Assembly: GCA_947628085.1 (NCBI GenBank)
Contig: CANQYM010000014.1
Coordinates: 1 to 38,601, forward strand
From: an uncultured Clostridia bacterium
GTDB lineage: Bacteria > Bacillota > Clostridia > TANB77 > CAG-508
Length of the DNA: 38,601 nt
Direction of reading: 5' to 3'
Position numbers and translations under genes: made by a program. Numbering within the stretch: the first letter of the stretch is position 1; each line of letters starts with the position of its first letter. Under the pieces are notes generated by a model, which was given only the letters and a program-made list of their open reading frames with translations, did no database searches and was not told the DNA's origin. Shown here piece by piece: positions 8,402 to 17,412 of this stretch.

Positions 8402-9523
8402 CTATTTCTCCCCACTACATTTATTATAAATTTCAGTGATATAGTCATTCCACATACTATAAATTTTTTGTGGTGCTAAATCTATTGCAATGTTTCTAGC
8501 GTTTTTTTGTAATTTAGATGAAAATTCATCATCTAATAATATTTTTTTCATTGATTCTACTAAAGCATTTTCATCATTTACATTTATAAGTAAACCGTTT
8601 TCATTATTTTTAATTAGAAATTTAGGTCCGCCACTCGGACAATCAGTAGAAATAACTGGTAATCCTAAAGTCATTGCTTCCATTAATGCATTTGGCATTC
8701 CTTCATAATCAGATGTCAAAACAAATAGTGATGCATCATAAATTTCATTTTTTATATCTTTAGAAATACCTGGTAAGAAAACTCTGTCCTCTAAATTTAA
8801 TTTTTTTATTAATTCATTCAATTCATCTCTTAAAATACCATCACCATATATGATAAGCTTATACTCTTTAAACTCTTCAGATATTTTACTAAAAGCATTT
8901 ATTAAAAATTTATGATTTTTTTGTTTTCCTAATCTGCCTACAGAAACAATTACCTTTTTTCTTTTTCCTTTAAACTCATCAATTATGAATTCTTCATTTA
9001 TTGGATTAGGTATTATTTTTTGAGAACAATTTAAAATGTCTTTAAAATATTCTTTTGCTTCTTCTGTTTGAAAAACAATTCCATCTGTTTTAGGATACAA
9101 TCGTTTCATTATGAACCTATATAATTTTGTTTTATATTCCATTTTAGGATCAACTCTTACAGAAATAATTGTAGGAATTTTATTAAACTTTTTTAAAAAT
9201 AATACTAAAAAATTAGGTTCTGGTAAAAATGAAACAATTATATCTGGTTTAAAATTATTTATAACTATATTTAATTTTCTTAATCTTGTTATATTTTTAT
9301 TTACTTTTCTAATAGCATTTTCATCTTCAGACTTTTTTTTGTCAAAAAGAAAATCATCTATAAATTCTACTTTAACATTTGAATTTAATTCATATGCAAT
9401 TTCTGTTCTTGATATAGAAACTAGTTCTATTTGATTATTCTTTACAAGATTATTAGCTAAATTGCATATTACTCTTTCTGCACCACCACTTGTTAAAGTT
9501 CCTATACAAAGCATTATTTTCAT
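8402..9523 (-). CDS. Glycosyltransferase family 4
   Basis: The 373-residue protein has both halves of a GT-B retaining glycosyltransferase. The acceptor side has CIGTLTSGGAERVICNLANN. The donor side has VSVGRLGKQKNHKFLINAF and SDYEGMPNALMEAMTLGLPV, the latter being the E-x7-E donor-sugar motif, followed by STDCPSGGPKFLI. It would add one sugar to the lipid-linked repeat unit on the cytoplasmic side. Its ATG directly abuts the stop codon of the upstream fusion gene (9524/9523), so the two are surely cotranscribed. The sugar it transfers cannot be deduced. Confidence 0.88.
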   Translation of the reverse strand: MKIMLCIGTLTSGGAERVICNLANNLVKNNQIELVSISRTEIAYELNSNVKVEFIDDFLFDKKKSEDENAIRKVNKNITRLRKLNIVINNFKPDIIVSFLPEPNFLVLFLKKFNKIPTIISVRVDPKMEYKTKLYRFIMKRLYPKTDGIVFQTEEAKEYFKDILNCSQKIIPNPINEEFIIDEFKGKRKKVIVSVGRLGKQKNHKFLINAFSKISEEFKEYKLIIYGDGILRDELNELIKKLNLEDRVFLPGISKDIKNEIYDASLFVLTSDYEGMPNALMEAMTLGLPVISTDCPSGGPKFLIKNNENGLLINVNDENALVESMKKILLDDEFSSKLQKNARNIAIDLAPQKIYSMWNDYITEIYNKCSGEK

Positions 9524-11488
9524 CTATCTTCTCCGATTTAAAATTTTCATATAGTAGTCATAATATTTTTTGCTCATATTATTCATTGTTAAATTACTTT
9601 TTGTTATATCAGGTTCAAATGAATAATTCTCTTCCATTTTACTTTTTAAATTGTTAGTATTTCCCAGTTCATAACAAACTCCACAATTATTTACTTCATT
9701 TAATATCTCTTTATGTTGTGGAATATCAGATAAAATAACTGGTAATCCCGTTGAAATAGCTTCTATAACTCCGTTTGGTAATCCTTCTGATTCACTGCTA
9801 GATACAAATATATCTGCTAATTGTAAATACTCACAAACTTTATCTGTTTTACCAACAAATACAACATCTTTATTTTTACTATATTTATTATATATTCTTT
9901 GATATTCTGACCCTGTGCCAAGCAATAACAATATTTTATTTTTTACATTTGAATTTAAAAATGCTTCAATTGTTTCTTCTATTCTTTTTCTAGGTATAAA
10001 GCTACTTGTAGAAATAAATATTTTTTGGTTTAGATTAAAATTGTATTTTTTTCTTAAGCTGTTTTTAGTATTTAAATCTACTTTTGTAAATTTTTCAGTA
10101 TCTACTCCGTTTTGAATAGCCACAATGTTATCTTTCTTATATTCAAGTTTCATTTTTTCTTTTATACTATTAGAACATGCAACAACATATTTAGTGTTTA
10201 ATAAAACCTTTTTATGAACTTTATATGCTAATATTGCAGAAAATAAATTCATTCTAGAAAAAATATCTTCTTTAGGAAAATTTCTTAATGTTATAACATG
10301 AGTTGCATTAGTATTAGATATTGATTTTTTGCAAATATAGTCTGGTTTAATACCATAAGAATGAACAATTTTTACTTTTAAATTTAATATATTTTCATGT
10401 AAAAATTTTTTCCCTCTAAAAACAAATGTAAATCTATTTAAATTTAAACATTTAATTTCTATATTATTTTTTATGTATTCTTCAATCATTGAATCTTTAG
10501 GTTCTTTAAATAATGTAATAACAATGCATTCATTTTTAATTGGCAAATTTTTAATAATATTTAGTGTTTGATTTGAAGGTCCAACTCTTTTTAAATCTGA
10601 AACCACATACATTATTTTAAATTGTTTATTTTCATCTATATTTCCTTTTTTCTTACCTATATTCATTCCTAAAAATCTAACTGCCATATTAGGTAAAAAT
10701 TCTAATATAGCTTTTATGTTTTTTTCTTGAATTGCTCTTCTTAAAATATATTTGGCTAATCCTCCACCAGTTTTATTAGTTCCATATTTATCTAAATAAC
10801 TATTTTGTTTAAAAAATATTCCTGTGTCATAATATCTTTTATATAATTGCTTTAAAGTAAAATTATGAGAATGATAAACTACAGAATCAGCACAATATTT
10901 GATTTTATAGTCATTAATTATTAATTTGTAAGCAATATATTGATCTTCATTTGTAGGTAAATTTTTCGCATCATATCCTTTTAAATCTTTAAAAATAGTT
11001 GTTTTTATTGCTGAAGCTGCATCAGAAAAGAAAAAAGCTCTCATTCCAATTGTTTGCAAAGATTTTTTTTCAACAATATAAGAATTTTCAGGATAATTTT
11101 TTTCTCTAGTATATTTTTCTATATTGTTATATTTTGATATTTGTCTACTAAATGTAGCTTCTGCTTCTTTTTCAATAATCGGTTTAGTTAATTTTTCAAG
11201 CCAATCATCATTTACAATTTCAATATCTTGAGTAATAAATACTAAAATATCTGCATTAGATTTCATAGCAATATTTTCTCTAGATAAGCTATGTGAAAAA
11301 TCTTCTTTTTTAACGATAGAATACTGAGCAGATAATTCTTTCAAAATCTGTTCAGTATTATCATTACTTTCTGTTAATATGTAACTAATTTTAGCTATCT
11401 CTACGTTTTTTTGTTTTTTTAATGATTTATCTAAATTTTCTAAATATTTTTCTGCATTATATAGAGGGCATATAATTTCTATGTTCAC
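9524..11488 (-). CDS. Two-domain glycosyltransferase: GT2 (GT-A) fused to GT4 (GT-B)
   Basis: The 654-residue protein consists of two complete transferases. Residues 1 to about 280 are a GT2 domain: IICPLYNAEKYLENLD at the start, DILVFITQDIE with the metal-binding acidic residues, and PTNEDQYIAYKLI as the catalytic ED motif. The details resemble rhamnosyltransferase-like GT2 enzymes. Residues 291-654 are a GT4 domain with MYVVSDLKRVGPSNQT, STSSFIPRKRIEETIEAFL and SSSESEGLPNGVIEAISTGL. One polypeptide could therefore add two successive sugars. The start is a GTG at 11488-11486 with GGAG eleven bases upstream, within the end of the preceding gene. No frame disruption separates the domains. Confidence 0.86.
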   Translation of the reverse strand: MNIEIICPLYNAEKYLENLDKSLKKQKNVEIAKISYILTESNDNTEQILKELSAQYSIVKKEDFSHSLSRENIAMKSNADILVFITQDIEIVNDDWLEKLTKPIIEKEAEATFSRQISKYNNIEKYTREKNYPENSYIVEKKSLQTIGMRAFFFSDAASAIKTTIFKDLKGYDAKNLPTNEDQYIAYKLIINDYKIKYCADSVVYHSHNFTLKQLYKRYYDTGIFFKQNSYLDKYGTNKTGGGLAKYILRRAIQEKNIKAILEFLPNMAVRFLGMNIGKKKGNIDENKQFKIMYVVSDLKRVGPSNQTLNIIKNLPIKNECIVITLFKEPKDSMIEEYIKNNIEIKCLNLNRFTFVFRGKKFLHENILNLKVKIVHSYGIKPDYICKKSISNTNATHVITLRNFPKEDIFSRMNLFSAILAYKVHKKVLLNTKYVVACSNSIKEKMKLEYKKDNIVAIQNGVDTEKFTKVDLNTKNSLRKKYNFNLNQKIFISTSSFIPRKRIEETIEAFLNSNVKNKILLLLGTGSEYQRIYNKYSKNKDVVFVGKTDKVCEYLQLADIFVSSSESEGLPNGVIEAISTGLPVILSDIPQHKEILNEVNNCGVCYELGNTNNLKSKMEENYSFEPDITKSNLTMNNMSKKYYDYYMKILNRRR

Positions 11489-11491
11489 AAC

Positions 11492-12853
11492 TTAAACTGC
11501 TCCTTCTTTTTTTATTACTGAAATAACAGTATCAAAAAGTATTTTTATATCATTTAAAATTGAATTATGATCGACATAATAAACTTCCATTCGAACTCTA
11601 TCATCATATGATGTATTACTTCTTCCATGAGCTCCCCAGTATCCTGTTATACCTGGTTTTACTGAAAGTACTTTATCTTTGTATAATCCAAATTTTTCAA
11701 TTTCATCATCAACAACAGCTCTTGGTCCTACTAAACTCATTTCGCCTTTTAATACATTTATAAATTGAGGAAACTCATCTAAACTTGTTTTTCTTAAAAT
11801 TTTCCCTAGCTTAGTAATTCTTGGATCATTTTTTAATTTTCTATTTTCTTCCCATTCTTTTCTTGCTTCCTCATTTTCATTTAATAATTTTTCTAAAACT
11901 TCTTGCGAATTATTAACCATTGTCCTAAATTTATACATATAAAAATGTTTTCCATCTTTTCCTATTCTTTCTTGAGCATAAAAAATAGGACCATCTTCTT
12001 TGTTTATTTTATTTAAAATCCAAATAATAGCTGTAAGAGGTATTAAAATTATTATTCCAACAAGAGCACCTATTATATCTATTATTCTTTTTATAAATAA
12101 CGAAAAACATTTAGAAATGTAATGAACAGTATCACTTAACATTTCTCCTACATTATAAGTTTTCTTTTTTCTTAAAGTTATAAGTAATGTAATTAATATA
12201 ATTTTTACATCTATAATAAATGATTTTGCATAGTGATATCTAACATCCATATCTAGTCTATCTAGAAATTCTACTCTATCTGTTCCCGCAATTTGATATA
12301 CTCCAGTTATTCCTGGTTTATGCTCTACTATGTATTTATAATATGAACCCATTTTTTCTATTTCTTCTGGTAAATATGGCCTAGGACCTACTAAACTCAT
12401 TTCGCCTTTTAATACATTTATAAATTGAGGAAACTCATCTAAACTTGTTTTTCTTAAAATTTTTCCGAATTTTGTAAGTCTTGGGTCATTTGGAAGTTTT
12501 CTATATTTTTCATACTCTTCTTTAATTTTTTCATCTTGTAACATAGCTTCCAATATTTCATCTGCATTTGTAACCATTGTTCTAAATTTGTACATTTTAA
12601 ATATTTTACCATTTTTCCCTATTCTCTTTTGAGTATAAAAAACAGGTCCAATATCATTATTTTTAGTGTTTTGAAAAAATACAACTATTGATATAGGAAG
12701 TAATAAAATTACTCCAAAAATAGCTATAATTATTTCTATAGTTCTTAGCACAGCTGATATAACTGCTTTTTTTATTTTTTTAGCTATTCTTTTGGCTGTA
12801 TTTTCATGTATAGCTTCAATATCAAATGGTATTGTTAGCTCTTGCTCATCCAT
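11492..12853 (-). CDS. Tandem fusion of two initiating sugar-phosphate transferases (bacterial sugar transferase family, twice)
   Basis: The protein is a head-to-tail duplication of the whole WcaJ/PglC-like domain. Each half has a hydrophobic anchor (IIIAIFGVILLLPISIVVFF; IIDIIGALVGIIILIPLTAI), a YKFRTM basic motif, and the catalytic Asp-Glu in KTSLDEFPQF followed by GEMSLVGPR. These enzymes start repeat-unit synthesis by moving a sugar-1-phosphate onto undecaprenyl phosphate. I place the start at the ATG 12853-12851 because TGGGGGAAAG at 12861-12870 is its ribosome binding site; the longer frame begins at a GTG inside that site. It is the first gene of the operon. The two halves share a 77-base identical DNA stretch. 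Both have intact catalytic dyads, so they may act on different sugars. Confidence 0.88.
   Translation of the reverse strand: MDEQELTIPFDIEAIHENTAKRIAKKIKKAVISAVLRTIEIIIAIFGVILLLPISIVVFFQNTKNNDIGPVFYTQKRIGKNGKIFKMYKFRTMVTNADEILEAMLQDEKIKEEYEKYRKLPNDPRLTKFGKILRKTSLDEFPQFINVLKGEMSLVGPRPYLPEEIEKMGSYYKYIVEHKPGITGVYQIAGTDRVEFLDRLDMDVRYHYAKSFIIDVKIILITLLITLRKKKTYNVGEMLSDTVHYISKCFSLFIKRIIDIIGALVGIIILIPLTAIIWILNKINKEDGPIFYAQERIGKDGKHFYMYKFRTMVNNSQEVLEKLLNENEEARKEWEENRKLKNDPRITKLGKILRKTSLDEFPQFINVLKGEMSLVGPRAVVDDEIEKFGLYKDKVLSVKPGITGYWGAHGRSNTSYDDRVRMEVYYVDHNSILNDIKILFDTVISVIKKEGAV
11727..11803. repeat. 77-base direct repeat, copy in C-terminal domain
   Basis: This stretch is identical over 77 bases to 12387-12463, exactly 660 bases (220 codons) away. 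It encodes the catalytic segment around KTSLDEFPQFINVLKGEMSL. Flanking codons of the two domains differ at many positions. Confidence 0.93.
12387..12463. repeat. 77-base direct repeat, copy in N-terminal domain
   Basis: Partner of 11727-11803 and identical at every base, although the rest of the two domains has diverged. In-register spacing makes homologous deletion or gene conversion between the halves possible. Confidence 0.93.
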
Positions 12854-12914
12854 GAACAATCTTTCCCCCACATAAAATTTATTTGTTAGTATGCAGTATA
12901 CAACAATTGTAACT

Positions 12915-12943
12915 ATTATACCATATTCCTTTTACGGGTTCAA
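12915..12943 (-). promoter_or_regulatory. Sigma-A-type promoter of the polysaccharide operon
   Basis: On the minus strand TTGAAC (12943-12938) and TATAAT (12920-12915) are separated by 17 bases, with an extended -10 TGG just before the -10. The predicted start of transcription is near 12908, about 55 bases before the first ATG. No comparably good promoter was found within the operon, so the genes down to position 1 are probably one transcript. Confidence 0.8.
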
Positions 12944-13118
12944 GCTTTTTACGACATTTTTTTGTTTTTTCATTCTATCTTTTTAGTTACAATTTTAGTA
13001 TTATATTAATTTTGCATTACATTAATATTTTTATTTAATTTTTAACTTATATAATTTATTCTATTTTATTTTTTTATTTCATATATTCTAATAAAAATTA
13101 TTTTTTGGAGACTGTTAA

Positions 13119-14453
13119 TTGAAACGTTTTAAAATTTTTATTTTTAATACCTCTATTCTTATAATAACTTCTCTTATTTTTAGAGCAATAGACATTTATT
13201 TTACTGCATATATTGCATCAAAAATTGGAAGTGAAAATGTTGGAATATATCAATTGGTAATGAGTGTTTATCTATTTGGAATTACTCTTTCTACTTCTGG
13301 AATTAATCTTGCCGTTACTAGAGTTATTTCAGAAGAACTGGCTTTAGATAATCCAAAAGGCATTTTAAAAATCATGAAAAGATGTATTTATATTACTTTA
13401 ATCACAAGCATTACATCAAGTTTAATTTTATATTTTAATGCGGATTTTATTATTTTAAAATGTTTACATAGTAAGGTAAGTAGGTATGTTATTTACTTAG
13501 TTTGTTTAGCTTTACCATTAATTTCTATGAGTTCTGCAATATCTGGCTATTTTGCTGGTGTGCGTAGAGTTTATAAAAATGCAATTGGGCAATTTATAGA
13601 ACATATTGCAAAAGTTATTGTTACTGCTTTCATTTTAATGCATTATCTTCCAAATGGACTTGAATATTCATGCTTTGCACTAATTTTAGGAGATGTTATT
13701 TCTGAAATAATTTCTTTTATTTATATTTACGTAATTTTTGTCTTAGATAAAAAAAGGTATAACCGCTTTCCAGAAACTGTTCTTAGGAAAAATTATACCT
13801 ATAAAATTATAAGAATATCTATGCCAATAGCAATTACTTCTTATATTCGTTCTGGACTTAGCACTTTTAAACAATTAATTATTCCCTCAAGTTTAGAAAA
13901 AAGTGGAATAAATTGTTCTGAATCTCTTGCAAAATATGGAATTATAAATGGAATGGCTCTTCCCATTATAATGTTTCCAGATATTTTGGTAAAATCATTT
14001 GCAAGTCTTTTAATACCAGAATTTTCAAGATATAATGCTAAAAAAGATTATAAAAGAATAAAGCAAGTTACTGGAGTTTTATTATTTCTAATATTGGGAA
14101 TAGCTCTTCTCCTTACTTGTTCATTATTTATATTTTCTAATCTTCTTGGCAAGTTAATCTATAAAGACATACATATTGGATTCTACATAAAAATACTATC
14201 TCCACTTGCAACTTTTATTTATGTTGACACAGTAGTAGATAGTGTTTTACGAGGGCTAGATGCTCAAGTTGGTGTAATGATTATAAATATATTAGATTTG
14301 GTAATAAGCACTAGCTTCATATATTTCTTAGTTCCAAAACTTGGATTAGTAGGATATATAATTTCAATATATATAAGTGAAGTTTTAAATTTCACTATTA
14401 GTCTTATTCAATTAATAAAAATTGTCTATTTTAAAAAAGCAAAAGAGTTATAA
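13119..14453 (+). CDS. SpoVB/MurJ-like polysaccharide flippase (MOP superfamily)
   Basis: The 444-residue polytopic protein has about twelve to fourteen membrane helices. SKIGSENVGIYQLVMSVYLF, TSGINLAVTRVISEELA and ISGYFAGVRRVYKNAIGQF closely follow SpoVB and related Clostridia proteins. SpoVB in Bacillus is needed for spore cortex peptidoglycan and is thought to flip a lipid-linked precursor. Translation starts at a TTG (13119) eight bases after TTTGGAG; there is no in-frame ATG nearby. It is divergent from the polysaccharide operon, so a capsule flippase is possible, but the operon already has a Wzx. It ends in a strong bidirectional terminator. At 444 residues it is shorter than Bacillus SpoVB. 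Confidence 0.78.
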   Translation: MKRFKIFIFNTSILIITSLIFRAIDIYFTAYIASKIGSENVGIYQLVMSVYLFGITLSTSGINLAVTRVISEELALDNPKGILKIMKRCIYITLITSITSSLILYFNADFIILKCLHSKVSRYVIYLVCLALPLISMSSAISGYFAGVRRVYKNAIGQFIEHIAKVIVTAFILMHYLPNGLEYSCFALILGDVISEIISFIYIYVIFVLDKKRYNRFPETVLRKNYTYKIIRISMPIAITSYIRSGLSTFKQLIIPSSLEKSGINCSESLAKYGIINGMALPIIMFPDILVKSFASLLIPEFSRYNAKKDYKRIKQVTGVLLFLILGIALLLTCSLFIFSNLLGKLIYKDIHIGFYIKILSPLATFIYVDTVVDSVLRGLDAQVGVMIINILDLVISTSFIYFLVPKLGLVGYIISIYISEVLNFTISLIQLIKIVYFKKAKEL

Positions 14454-14482
14454 TAGCTTAACTTATGGCTATTATAACTCTT
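14443..14482. terminator. Bidirectional intrinsic terminator between convergent genes
   Basis: A perfect 15-base-pair stem (14443-14457 with 14468-14482) encloses a 10-base loop, with T-rich tails on both strands. It serves the SpoVB-like gene on plus and the thiolase gene on minus. Confidence 0.9.
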
Positions 14483-14487
14483 GATTT

Positions 14488-15732
14488 TTATTTTCCTACA
14501 ATAAATACATAATTTGTTGTTGCAGATCCTCCAATGTTAAGCATTAAAGCATTTTTAACATTTTTTATTTGATAATCTCCTGCTTCATTCGCAACTTGTT
14601 TATATAAATCAAGCATCATTCTAACACCAGATGCACCAACAGGATGCCCACATCCAATTAGTCCTCCACTAGGATTAATTGGTTTACTTCCAGTAAAATC
14701 TATTGTTCCATTTTCAATAGCCTCATATTCTTTTCCAGGTTCTGTTATTCCAAATGCAGAAATTGCCATATATTCACTTGAAGTAAAGCAATCATGAGTT
14801 TCAAACACATCTATATCTTCCAAGCTTAAATTTGCTCTTTTATATGCATCACATACTGCTTCTCTTGTCCATGGAAGAATGTATTTATTGTTTTGACTTT
14901 CTATCATCTTCTTGTTAAATTCATAAGGTGCTACTCTATGTCCATATCCTTTTATGATTGGTTTGTTTTCTAAATTGTTTTCTTTAGCATATTTTTCACT
15001 TGCAAGAACAACCACTGCTGCGCCATCTGTAACTTGTGAACAGTCTGAAATTCCAAGCATACTACCTATTTTTTCATTTGTTGGATTTCCTCTAAAATTT
15101 GCTTGTTTTTCATTCATAAACCATTTTCTTGTTTGTGCATTTGGGTTTCTTTTAGCATTTGCATAATTTATGCAAGAAATTTTTGCTAGGTTCTTTTTAA
15201 ATCTTTCTTCATCTAAATTATATTTCTTAACATATTCATCAGCTAATTTTCCAAATAACTTTGGAAAAGGAAATTCTATTCCTTTTGCTTCTTTTTCATA
15301 AATTGCTGCTCTTCCTAAATAATCCCCACTTATTTTGGCATTAACTGTTTTCATAAGTTCAAATCCTACTACAAGAACTATGTCATAATCTCCTAATCTA
15401 ATTTTTGACATAGCACTATCAATAGCAACAGATCCAGAAGCACATGCTGCTTCATATCTTGCAGAAGGCACTCCATAGAATACCTCATTTACCTCTGTTA
15501 ATAATGGACCTAAATGCCCTTGATCTATATAATATTCTGCTGCAAAATTTCCTATGCAAACTGCAATTTTATTTTCTTTATTCAATTTCTTTATTTTTTC
15601 GTAAGATAAATTTGTATTTTTAAGAGCACTGTTTATAACCTCTTTTAATAAAGCTATTACATTTTTTCCTTCTTTGAACCAATTTCTTTCAAAATCTGTT
15701 TGAGCTCCACCTAAAACATATACTTTTTCCAT
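14488..15732 (-). CDS. Thiolase-family acyl-CoA acetyltransferase (SCP-x-like)
   Basis: The 414-residue protein has the thiolase nucleophile in YEAACASGS (Cys97), and the C-terminal catalytic pieces ETHDCFT and [14 protein letters not shown]. The His-Asp-Cys-Phe form and overall layout resemble the SCP-x/acetyl-CoA acetyltransferase subgroup rather than classical AtoB or FadA, which have NEAFA there. It would condense or cleave acyl-CoAs in the cytoplasm. It follows the 3-hydroxyacyl-CoA dehydrogenase gene with a 3-base gap and an AAGAGG site, so the two enzymes form an operon for consecutive acyl-CoA steps. No enoyl-CoA hydratase or acyl-CoA dehydrogenase is encoded beside them. Substrate chain length is unknown. 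Confidence 0.85.
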   Translation of the reverse strand: MEKVYVLGGAQTDFERNWFKEGKNVIALLKEVINSALKNTNLSYEKIKKLNKENKIAVCIGNFAAEYYIDQGHLGPLLTEVNEVFYGVPSARYEAACASGSVAIDSAMSKIRLGDYDIVLVVGFELMKTVNAKISGDYLGRAAIYEKEAKGIEFPFPKLFGKLADEYVKKYNLDEERFKKNLAKISCINYANAKRNPNAQTRKWFMNEKQANFRGNPTNEKIGSMLGISDCSQVTDGAAVVVLASEKYAKENNLENKPIIKGYGHRVAPYEFNKKMIESQNNKYILPWTREAVCDAYKRANLSLEDIDVFETHDCFTSSEYMAISAFGITEPGKEYEAIENGTIDFTGSKPINPSGGLIGCGHPVGASGVRMMLDLYKQVANEAGDYQIKNVKNALMLNIGGSATTNYVFIVGK

Positions 15733-15735
15733 ATT

Positions 15736-17001
15736 TTACCTCTTAGCTTTCAAAAATTTTTCATATTGATAATCACTTTTTAAGTTTTGAATATTTATAC
15801 TACTCATTAATTTATCATAACCATATTTTAACGTTAGTTCTTTAAATTTTTCTTTACCTATAAATTCTAATAAGGCAATTGGTGGAATCCAATTAAATCC
15901 TTCTGCCATAGCTATATCACAATCTGTTATGTTTTCTGCAAGTTCTTTAGAAATTAATAAAGAATAAACTATGTAATCTACTAAAAATCTTAAGCAAATT
16001 TCTGATTCAGTAGAATTATCTAATAATATAGTTTCTAAGCCTTTTTCATATTCCCCTATTTTAAAATCTTCTATAACTTTATCTATAAAATCTATTTTAT
16101 AATTTTTCTTTTTTCTATATTCTTCTGTTTTTATGTCATATACTTCATCACTATTTCTATATAGTCCTTCTCCAGATTTTGTTCCATATCTGCCATCTTC
16201 AATTAAATCTAAAACATAATTTGGCAATTTAAATTTTTCGTGTGCATAATCGTTTGTATGTTCATAAACATTATCTACAATTGCTTTATGAACATCTAGT
16301 CCAACAAAATCTGCTGTTTCCATTGGAGCCATGTTTCTTCCTGTAAATTTTCCTAAAATAGTATCTATATAATCAATGCCTCCATTATCTTTATAATTTT
16401 CTGCATATTGCATTGCTTGATTAATAAACATGAAACCAATTCTATTTGCTAAAAATGCTGGTTCATCTTTTACAACTATTACTTTTCTATTAAGTGTTTT
16501 AGTTAAATAACTTTTTATAAATTTTGTTATATCTTTATTTGTAAACTTTGATGGAATTACTTCGCATAGTGGCAAACTATATGGTGGATTGAAAAAATGT
16601 ATTCCTAAAAAAGATTTTTTATGTTCTTCATTATAGCAACTTGCCAAACCATTAATTGAAATTCCTGATGTTACAGATGAAGAAATAGCATCTTCTTTCA
16701 TATATTTATTAATTAATTTATGTATTCTTTCCTTTTCACTATAATCTTCAACGATTGTTTCAATTATATAATCTGAGTTTTTTAAACATTCTTCTAAATT
16801 ATCGTAAGTATATGGTTTCATATTATCGCAAACTTTTAAAGCTTTAACAGAATTTCCAGCTTTTTCAATAGCAATTTTAGATTTTTCTAAACTTCTTGAG
16901 ATCATATTAACTTTAACATCTCCAAATGATGCAAATATTCCAGAAACTCCAACTCCTAAAGCTCCATTTGCTCCAACAACAGTAATTTCTTTTATTTTCA
17001 T
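15736..17001 (-). CDS. 3-hydroxyacyl-CoA dehydrogenase
   Basis: The protein is about 421 residues long from the chosen start. ITVVGANGALGVGVSGIFAS is a Rossmann NAD site, variant because the usual GAGxMGxGIA is replaced by GANGALGVGV. SVTSGISINGL, GIHFFNPPYSLPLCEVIPS (catalytic His135) and KDEPAFLANRIGFMF are family motifs, followed by the C-terminal helical domain. It oxidises 3-hydroxyacyl-CoA or reduces 3-ketoacyl-CoA. I start at the ATG 17001-16999 because AAAGGGGGAAG lies immediately upstream; a frame extending to 17028 includes that binding site as codons. It is paired with the thiolase. A TATAAT-like -10 at 17040-17045 may be its promoter, but the -35 is weak. Confidence 0.86.
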   Translation of the reverse strand: MKIKEITVVGANGALGVGVSGIFASFGDVKVNMISRSLEKSKIAIEKAGNSVKALKVCDNMKPYTYDNLEECLKNSDYIIETIVEDYSEKERIHKLINKYMKEDAISSSVTSGISINGLASCYNEEHKKSFLGIHFFNPPYSLPLCEVIPSKFTNKDITKFIKSYLTKTLNRKVIVVKDEPAFLANRIGFMFINQAMQYAENYKDNGGIDYIDTILGKFTGRNMAPMETADFVGLDVHKAIVDNVYEHTNDYAHEKFKLPNYVLDLIEDGRYGTKSGEGLYRNSDEVYDIKTEEYRKKKNYKIDFIDKVIEDFKIGEYEKGLETILLDNSTESEICLRFLVDYIVYSLLISKELAENITDCDIAMAEGFNWIPPIALLEFIGKEKFKELTLKYGYDKLMSSINIQNLKSDYQYEKFLKAKR

Positions 17002-17099
17002 ACTTCCCCCTTTTAAAATTTTTAGCATATAGTAGCATTATTATAGCAGATTATTTTTTATTTTTCTACTTTTTTTATTTTTTTTAATTTTTAAATAAA

Positions 17100-17138
17100 A
17101 AAATATCCTATAAAGTTTATTGCTTTACAGGATATTTT
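17100..17138 (-). terminator. Intrinsic terminator of the small membrane protein gene
   Basis: A 16-base-pair stem with one mismatch (17100-17115 with 17123-17138) and a 7-base loop is followed on minus by a run of seven Ts. It lies 22 bases after the stop codon of the gene at 17161. Confidence 0.85.
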
Positions 17139-17160
17139 AATGTTTTATTTTTAATATTTT

Positions 17161-17367
17161 TTAAATTTCAATTCTATATTCTTGACTTACTGTTAATTTT
17201 TGACTAGAGCTTAAGTCAGCTTTTTTCAAGATTTCATTTCTACTTGAGATATAGGAGCATAAAATAAGTATAAAAACTATAGTAACCCACATTACTAAAG
17301 ATAGTTCCTTTCCTATTTTTTCTATAAAATTATTGAAATGATCTTCAGCTATATTTAACAATTCCAT
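17161..17367 (-). CDS. Small single-pass membrane protein, function unknown
   Basis: The 68-residue protein has a short amphipathic N-terminus (EDHFNNFIEKIGKELS), one membrane helix at about residues 23-41 (LVMWVTIVFILILCSYISS) and a charged C-terminal tail. AGAGGAGC lies upstream of the ATG. It has its own promoter-like sequence and terminator, so it is probably a single-gene unit between yunB and the acyl-CoA operon. I do not recognise a family. Its place among spore genes makes a sporulation role conceivable, but nothing in the sequence demonstrates it. Confidence 0.6.
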   Translation of the reverse strand: MELLNIAEDHFNNFIEKIGKELSLVMWVTIVFILILCSYISSRNEILKKADLSSSQKLTVSQEYRIEI

Positions 17368-17412
17368 ATTTTTTGCTCCTCTATTTTTAATTTCTATTTT
17401 TAAGTTAGCACA

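Noticed and set aside
13080..13118. Sigma-E-type promoter for the SpoVB-like gene
   Set aside because: A CATATATT-like -10 can be picked out, but the region is so AT-rich that the match is not distinctive and no -35 element fits well.
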